A DNA stretch of 64,000 bases from CAZBJJ01 sp964492245 (GTDB lineage Bacteria > Spirochaetota > Spirochaetia > Treponematales > Breznakiellaceae), in NCBI GenBank assembly GCA_964492245.1, contig CAZBJJ010000002.1, positions 1 through 64,000 on the forward strand. The letters run 5' to 3'. Both the position numbers and the translations under genes were made by a program. Each line of letters begins with the position of its first letter. The stretch's first letter is position 1. Below are positions 59,127 to 64,000 of this stretch, one piece after another. Under the pieces are notes generated by a model. It worked only from the letters and a program-made list of their open reading frames with translations, did no database searches and was not told the origin of the DNA.

Positions 59127-60107
59127 ATGGTCTATAACATTGGTATTAAAGTTGCAAACGGAGAGTTTTATCCAATTTTAGAAGAGGGATCGAGCATTAA
59201 AAAACGCTTAATCCTTACCACTGTGCACGATAATCAGAAAAGTGTTCAAATTGATTTATACCGGAGTGCTCTTTCTTCGATGGAAGATGCCACCTATATT
59301 GGCAGTCTTGTGGTGGAAAACTTGTTCGATAAGCCAAAGGGCGAGCCATCAATTGAATTGACCATTGGCACTGATGGCGAAAGCGAAATCGATGCCGAGG
59401 CAGTGGATTTAGACGACAGTGGCAGCGAGGGAAAGCAGTTTTTAACTGTTTCGCTCCAGGCCTTGGACCAGAGCGCCACCTACGATATCCCCGAATTCGA
59501 GCTGGAAGAGGATGGCCAGCACCTGCCCCCAGACCGGCTGTACGAGCCCCCTGATCACCGCGAAGAGGCTAAAAAAAACAGGCTTCCCCTGTTTTTGGCT
59601 GGAGGCCTCTTGCTTTTAGCTCTTTTACTTCTTTTGCTCTGGCTCCTTGTTTTTAACAAGCCCAAGCCCAAGTCCATGCTGGGCATGCCTTTGACCGGAC
59701 AGGAAGAGGCGCCACCCCCTGTGGTAGAGGCACCCCCCGTGGTAGAGTCTCCACCGAAGGTGGAGGCTCCACCGCAGGTGGAGGCTCCACCGCAGGTGGA
59801 GGCCCCAACAAAGGCAGAGCCGGTAGCTGAGCAAGCGCCGATAAAAAAGGCCGACCCGCCAGCGCCCACTACATCTTCGCAAACCACTCGGACCCGCCCG
59901 CCGGCCCCTGTCTCTTCGTACAAGGTGCCCGCGATTATTCCGAAGGATGGTTTTAGATATAAAATAAGTTGGGGAGACACCCTTTGGGATATATCAGATG
60001 CTTTTTATAAAAACGCCTGGCTGTACCCGCGTATTGCCAGACACAACAAGATTCAAAACCCCGATCTTATTATCTCGGGCACATGGTTGCTTGTTCCACC
60101 TAAATAA
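59127..60107 (+). CDS. LysM-domain protein with central membrane helix
   Basis: 326 residues. A cytoplasmic N-terminal domain rich in beta strands (1-150), one strong TM helix (LFLAGGLLLLALLLLLLWLLVF, about 153-175), a Pro/Val/Glu repeat linker (PPQVEA units, about 205-235) and a C-terminal LysM domain (ISWGDTLWDISDAFYKNAWLYPRIARHNKIQNPDLIISGTWLLVP) for peptidoglycan binding. Topology: N-in, LysM in the periplasm. Directly followed by the lytic transglycosylase, whose start overlaps its end; both act on the wall. Confidence 0.88.
   Translation: MVYNIGIKVANGEFYPILEEGSSIKKRLILTTVHDNQKSVQIDLYRSALSSMEDATYIGSLVVENLFDKPKGEPSIELTIGTDGESEIDAEAVDLDDSGSEGKQFLTVSLQALDQSATYDIPEFELEEDGQHLPPDRLYEPPDHREEAKKNRLPLFLAGGLLLLALLLLLLWLLVFNKPKPKSMLGMPLTGQEEAPPPVVEAPPVVESPPKVEAPPQVEAPPQVEAPTKAEPVAEQAPIKKADPPAPTTSSQTTRTRPPAPVSSYKVPAIIPKDGFRYKISWGDTLWDISDAFYKNAWLYPRIARHNKIQNPDLIISGTWLLVPPK
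59751..59804 (+). repeat. Three 18-bp tandem repeats in LysM linker
   Basis: Units at 59751, 59769 and 59787 of the form CCACCG(A/C)AGGTGGAGGC, coding Pro-Pro-(Lys/Gln)-Val-Glu-Ala, with decayed units before them. Each unit is itself hairpin-forming (CCACC...GGTGG). In-frame. Confidence 0.9.
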
Positions 60108-62151
60108 GCGCTGCCTTTTTATATTAGTACTCCTCTTTAGCTGCCTGTCCTGCGCACCAGCGGGGCTGGCAGTGGAGGACTATTGGGCAATGTGGGAGTA
60201 CGTTAAAAATCCAAATTCCTTGGCAGATGCTTCGAAAAAGGACCCATATACCCGTCTTTTAAAAAGACTTCCAAAGCTTTCGCCCTTTTACCAGGAGCGG
60301 GCCATGGAATTGCTCATACCAGAAAGCTGGAAAAAATACGAAGACGCTGCGACAGATCGCGACAAGGGGCGCTATGTTAAGATAGCGAAGAAAAACTTTT
60401 TGCCCCTATTAAATAAAGCTATAACAAAAGCCCTTGTTGCGGGGCAGGAGCCGCCTACGGGCCTGGCCGAACTCCTCCTCGATGCCCGCCTTCTTGCGGG
60501 CAATACGGAGGCCTTACAGCAGAGCATACGGGGATTATTACAGGAACCGATTACCGAGGATCTCCGCCGGCGTGCGGATTATTCTGTTGTTGACGAAGGC
60601 GTACAGGCATTGCCCGCAGATAGAGGCCGGCTTATCAAGGCCCGCCTGGCCCTGTTCGACAGGGAATATTCGCTGGCCAATCGGCTCTTTGACCCTGTTC
60701 AAAGCGAAGAGCCCGCCTCGGGCCTTGCCCCCTGGGTGCTGGCCGACATAGGCAGGCTTAAAATTGCCCTGGGCCCGCGCGAGGCGGATCTTGAGTTTTT
60801 TACCTCACTTGCCGGCTCGCCCGACAATTTGCGCCAATACATTGTGCATTTTTATGCCGGTCGCCTTGCCCAGCTTTTGGGCAAGGGAGAAGAGGCCCTA
60901 GGCTATTACGAAAAGGCCCTGGAACTGGCACCCGACGAGGGCCAGAAAAACGCCTGTCTTTGGTACCTCTTACAAAGCTCCTTTGCCATTGGGCCAGAGC
61001 TTATGCTTTCGACCCTAAAAAATCGTTTGGCCCAATCGCCCAAGGCCGATTATCATTTTGATCAAATTGATAATTTACAGGCGTATTTTTTAGCCAATAA
61101 GAAGTATTCCGCTATTTTAGACCTCTATATCATATTGCAAAAATTTGATGCCCCAAAAAGCCAGGCCCATTCCCTTTGGCTGGTTCTACGGCTTTTAGAA
61201 AGCAATGTGCTACCCTTTAACGAGGCCCAAAAGGCCCTCGCCCTAGCTTCTAGCACAGAAAAAGAGGCCTGGCTTGCCCACGAATATGCTGGTTTAGCAA
61301 AAAACCCAGAGGCCCCACTGTATTATCAAATTATGGCTCGGGAAAAATCGGGATCCCTGGAAGGGCTTTTTGGGGAAGACAGGGCAGATTCTTCCGTGGA
61401 TAAAAAGGGAATAGATGAAATTAGCTCCTACCTAAAAGACCTGGCCGATTTGGGCACTGGCGATGATGTATTACAATTTATTGCAAAAAAAGACGCCTAT
61501 ATAGACGTAGCGCATATACAATTTGCTGCCAGACTTTTGGCGGAGCGCCATCAATTTTATGAATCTATTCGCTGTATGGGCTATGTTTTAAATTGGGAGG
61601 GCTATGAGCTTGCCCGGGAAGATTACGAGCTTTTATACCCCAGGGCTTACGAAGAAGAGATTTCGCTCGTGGCAGCACAGCACGACCTGCCTGGCGAGGT
61701 TTTACGGGGGCTTGTGCGCACAGAAAGTGCCTTTAATGCGGGTATAGCCAGTTGGGCCGGTGCGGTGGGGCTTGCCCAGCTTATGCCGGCAACAGCGCAG
61801 GAAGTGGCAAGGAAAATTCACCAACATGTCGATATCGCATATAATGGCGATGCCCCCGACCTTTTAGATATTAAGACAAATCTGCATTTGGGGGCCTGGT
61901 ATTTAAGCGACTGGATTAAACGGCTACAATCGCCTATGCTGGCCCTCTTTGCATATAATGCCGGACCGGGTCGCCTTCGACGCTGGCAGCGAGAGTTTTC
62001 CCATCTACCGGAGGATCTTTTTTTAGAGGCCCTGCCTTTTAGCGAGACAAGAAACTATGGGCGCAAGGTTTTAAGCAGCGCCGTTATATATGGGCTTTTA
62101 AACGAAGCCAGCAGTTTAGAAAACAGCGTCCGCTATTTTTTTTCTAATTGA
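60091..62151 (+). CDS. Lytic transglycosylase (SLT domain) lipoprotein
   Basis: 686 residues from TTG 60091, which is inferred: it gives a signal sequence ending in a lipobox (LFSCLSC), while reading from further upstream adds LysM-frame overlap. The middle is a long helical, TPR-like superhelix (about 60-520) as in Slt70. The C-terminal SLT domain shows the catalytic Glu in RGLVRTESAFNAGIASWAGAVGLAQLMPATAQEVAR, and ALFAYNAGPGRLRRWQ. Cleaves peptidoglycan with 1,6-anhydro product. Cluster with LysM and uppP. Confidence 0.88.
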   Translation: MFHLNKRCLFILVLLFSCLSCAPAGLAVEDYWAMWEYVKNPNSLADASKKDPYTRLLKRLPKLSPFYQERAMELLIPESWKKYEDAATDRDKGRYVKIAKKNFLPLLNKAITKALVAGQEPPTGLAELLLDARLLAGNTEALQQSIRGLLQEPITEDLRRRADYSVVDEGVQALPADRGRLIKARLALFDREYSLANRLFDPVQSEEPASGLAPWVLADIGRLKIALGPREADLEFFTSLAGSPDNLRQYIVHFYAGRLAQLLGKGEEALGYYEKALELAPDEGQKNACLWYLLQSSFAIGPELMLSTLKNRLAQSPKADYHFDQIDNLQAYFLANKKYSAILDLYIILQKFDAPKSQAHSLWLVLRLLESNVLPFNEAQKALALASSTEKEAWLAHEYAGLAKNPEAPLYYQIMAREKSGSLEGLFGEDRADSSVDKKGIDEISSYLKDLADLGTGDDVLQFIAKKDAYIDVAHIQFAARLLAERHQFYESIRCMGYVLNWEGYELAREDYELLYPRAYEEEISLVAAQHDLPGEVLRGLVRTESAFNAGIASWAGAVGLAQLMPATAQEVARKIHQHVDIAYNGDAPDLLDIKTNLHLGAWYLSDWIKRLQSPMLALFAYNAGPGRLRRWQREFSHLPEDLFLEALPFSETRNYGRKVLSSAVIYGLLNEASSLENSVRYFFSN

Positions 62152-62196
62152 TTTATTATTAAAGCAAAACAGTCGATAAACATGAGGAGTATTAGA

Positions 62197-63036
62197 ATGA
62201 ATTATATTGAAGCAATTTTATTTGGCCTGCTCCAGGGCATTAGCGAATTTTTGCCCATCTCCAGCTCTGGCCATCTGGCTCTTTTAAAAGAGCTACTGGA
62301 CCTCTCCGAGATTCCCCTTGTCTACGATGTTTTATTGCATATGGCCACCTTGGCTGCAGTCTGTATTGTCTTTCGGAAAAAACTTGCCGCCCTTATTGCC
62401 AGCTGTTTTCGCTTTGTCATACGGAAAAATAGCGAAGCCGATAAAGACAATTTAAATTATGCCCTAGCTATCATTATTGGAACTTTTTTTACCGCTATCA
62501 TCGGCATAATAATACGAAAGTTTTTTCCAGAACTCTCGGTTAAACTTATATCGGCCTTCTTTTTACTGACAGCCGCTTTTTTAATTGCAGGCCATTTTCT
62601 GGGCCGCTGGCAGGAGCGCCGGCAGGAGCGCCTGCCGGCGCGCAAAAACCCCGCTATAAAACAGCGACCAGTGCTTGTGCGCGACGGCCTGGTTACCGGC
62701 ATTGCCCAGGGCCTAGGCGTTTTTCCGGGTATTTCCCGTTCTGGCATAACTATCTCTGCGGCCCTTGCCACAGGGGTCTCGCGCGAAACAGCCGGGGAGC
62801 TCTCGTTTTTGCTGTCTATACCGGCCATTCTTGGCGCATTTATTTTAGAACTAAAAGATGCCGATACTTTAATGGGGCAGATGGACCTGCTTCCCCTTGC
62901 CCTTGGTCTATTGACCGCCTTTGTCTCTGGGCTTTTTGCGCTAAAATTCCTCATGGCGCTTATTCGCCGCGGAAGCTTGGCGCTCTTTGCCATTTGGTTA
63001 ATTCCCCTTGGATGTATTGGGCTATTTTTACTATAA
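62197..63036 (+). CDS. uppP: Undecaprenyl-diphosphate phosphatase
   Basis: 279 residues from ATG 62197 with GAGGAGT before it. Family motifs ISEFLPISSSGHLALL (about 15-30) and GVFPGISRSGITISAALATGVSRETAGELSFLLSIPAI are complete. Recycles the lipid carrier for peptidoglycan and other envelope polymers at the inner membrane; about eight TM helices. A short basic, GC-rich cytoplasmic loop (QERRQERLPARKN, near 140-152) is coded by a hairpin-forming stretch. Confidence 0.95.
   Translation: MNYIEAILFGLLQGISEFLPISSSGHLALLKELLDLSEIPLVYDVLLHMATLAAVCIVFRKKLAALIASCFRFVIRKNSEADKDNLNYALAIIIGTFFTAIIGIIIRKFFPELSVKLISAFFLLTAAFLIAGHFLGRWQERRQERLPARKNPAIKQRPVLVRDGLVTGIAQGLGVFPGISRSGITISAALATGVSRETAGELSFLLSIPAILGAFILELKDADTLMGQMDLLPLALGLLTAFVSGLFALKFLMALIRRGSLALFAIWLIPLGCIGLFLL
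62616..62641. repeat. GC-rich hairpin inside uppP
   Basis: GCGCCGGCAGG (62616-62626), loop AGCG, CCTGCCGGCGC (62631-62641): 11-bp stem. Coding for the basic cytoplasmic loop of UppP. Confidence 0.85.
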
Positions 63037-63049
63037 GGAGTACCATCAG

Positions 63050-64000
63050 GTGCCAGATAAGAACGAAAAAGCGTTTCCCGAATATGTTGTTGCCACATTG
63101 TCGCCTTGGACCGTGCTCATGGTCTTTGTTCTTCTTGCAGGGGCGGTTTTTTTAACAGCTTCAATTTTGTTTGCCTATATTGGGCTATCATTTTTTTGGA
63201 CCCTTCCCGGGCGCTTTCTTTTAAATTCCTATGGGCTGTTTTCGCTGTACTTTCCGGCTGTTTTAATATGGGCAAGTGTCTTGGCTATAAAACAGGAATA
63301 CTCCGGTGGGCATATGTTTTTACTGGCCACTTCTATAATTCCATTTTTAACTACGGCCTTGGCCCACAGTTTGTTGATTGGGGATGATATTGTTTTTGCC
63401 GAGGGGCAGGCTCTGGCCTTTTTAGGCAGAACCGGTTTTATTCTTTTAGCCACATTGCTCGTTGGGCTTCAGATTTTTATAAGTTTTATGCTCTCTACTC
63501 TTATTTTTAACCCGCAGAAAACCAGTAGACCCGGGCCTAAAAAAACCAGAATAAAAACCGAAAAGCAAAACTCAAACAAAGATCTGCCAGAACAGAGCTC
63601 GGCCGATATGTTTGAACCCGAAACTCTGGCCGAACAGGAAGCTACCGACGAGGTCCTGGCAGAAATAGAGAGCTTGGAAGAGCTTGCCGAAGAAAACACT
63701 CCCGATCTTCCTCTTTTTTCCAGCTTAGATACCATGCTCGAGCCCGATAAACCAGTGGCAGAAGCAGAAGAAGTTTCGGCAGATGTTTTTCTGGAAGAGA
63801 TTGATGGCATCCCCATCGAAGAAATAGCTCTGCCTGCTCCATCCTTGCCAGAATTCGACGAGGATGATGAAGAGGTGGATGTATTGCTGCCCGTGGAAGA
63901 GGATGTGGCCCTAATTGCGGAAGAATTGTTCGAAGAAGAAATGCCCATCGATGTCTCGCCCCTGCTCCATGCAAAAACTTTTCAGGACGAGGAAATTGAT
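63050..64000 (+). CDS. ftsK: Probable FtsK/SpoIIIE DNA translocase, N-terminal part (runs off window)
   Basis: Open from GTG 63050 (AAGGAG just before) to the window edge, 317 residues. Four membrane helices (about 20-45, 60-80, 90-115, 130-150) in the pattern of the FtsK N-terminal domain, including the LNSYGLFSLYFPAVLIW segment, then a long acidic low-complexity linker (160-317, rich in Glu/Leu/Pro), which is typical of the FtsK linker. The motor domain would lie beyond the window, so the call rests on layout only. Confidence 0.6.
   Translation, partial: MPDKNEKAFPEYVVATLSPWTVLMVFVLLAGAVFLTASILFAYIGLSFFWTLPGRFLLNSYGLFSLYFPAVLIWASVLAIKQEYSGGHMFLLATSIIPFLTTALAHSLLIGDDIVFAEGQALAFLGRTGFILLATLLVGLQIFISFMLSTLIFNPQKTSRPGPKKTRIKTEKQNSNKDLPEQSSADMFEPETLAEQEATDEVLAEIESLEELAEENTPDLPLFSSLDTMLEPDKPVAEAEEVSADVFLEEIDGIPIEEIALPAPSLPEFDEDDEEVDVLLPVEEDVALIAEELFEEEMPIDVSPLLHAKTFQDEEID

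Overview
The window reads as a chromosomal segment of a spirochaete, most likely the Treponema/Spirochaetales branch, from a draft scaffold. Supporting signs are lipoprotein and outer-membrane-barrel gene pairs, a bactofilin, adjacent cheB/cheR, an RNase Y/YmdB pair, a TPR + LysM + lytic transglycosylase cluster, and lptCAB without other LPS genes in view. Five runs of exactly 100 N (10090, 13171, 19191, 28511, 40860) are scaffold gaps of unknown true length. Three of them sit inside visible tandem repeats and one inside the specificity gene of a type I restriction system.

Layout. 0-7.4 kb: uracil-DNA glycosylase, a hotdog thioesterase, a convergent lipoprotein/barrel pair, then mtnN-luxS-metA (SAH detoxification and methionine synthesis). 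7.4-11.4 kb: grpE-dnaK-dnaJ. 11.5-15.8 kb: a compact partner-switch cassette of two membrane-bound SpoIIE/RsbU-type phosphatases, a STAS anti-anti-sigma protein and an RsbW-like ATPase. 15.8-20 kb: tRNA-Leu(CAA), a DUF1015 protein, rpoN, hpf and hsp20. 20-23.3 kb: a degenerate YmdB paralogue, an RseC-like protein, cheB and cheR. 23.4-29 kb: lptC-lptA-lptB, rny-ymdB and a GerMN-domain protein with a long Thr/Ala repeat. 29-35 kb: ptsI, der, an Rsm22/METTL17-type methyltransferase with four candidate iron-sulphur cysteines, an RluA-type pseudouridine synthase and a NYN-LOTUS protein.

35.1-44.6 kb is the accessory region and is visibly AT-rich over most of its length. It holds an unrecognised, overlapping three-gene membrane cassette, a 400-bp intergenic region dense in inverted repeats, a higBA toxin-antitoxin pair bracketed by two identical 34-bp terminator-like repeats, a type I restriction-modification locus in the order R-S-M, and a Na/phosphate cotransporter. 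Near-identical 20-bp inverted repeats lie at 36714 and 44601, on either side of higBA-hsdRSM-cotransporter.

44.7-64 kb returns to core genes: tyrA, bactofilin, a TPR protein, mtaB, a second lipoprotein/barrel pair, a DEAD-box helicase with a DbpA-type RNA-binding tail, a four-domain CoA-disulphide reductase/rhodanese/TusA/DsrE2 fusion, tex, rsmG, a TPR protein ending in an Mrr-like domain, LysM, a lytic transglycosylase, uppP and the start of what looks like ftsK.

Two patterns recur. First, several genes (cheR, lptC, ptsI, higB, the cotransporter, tyrA, the TPR-Mrr gene) have a promoter whose -10 box lies only 5-8 nt before the start codon with no Shine-Dalgarno, which predicts leaderless mRNAs. 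Second, in-frame tandem repeats and long palindromes recur inside linkers of otherwise ordinary proteins. No wholly new system can be proved from sequence alone; the best candidates are the 35.1-36.6 kb membrane cassette, the repeat-bracketed higBA/RM island and the TPR-Mrr protein.
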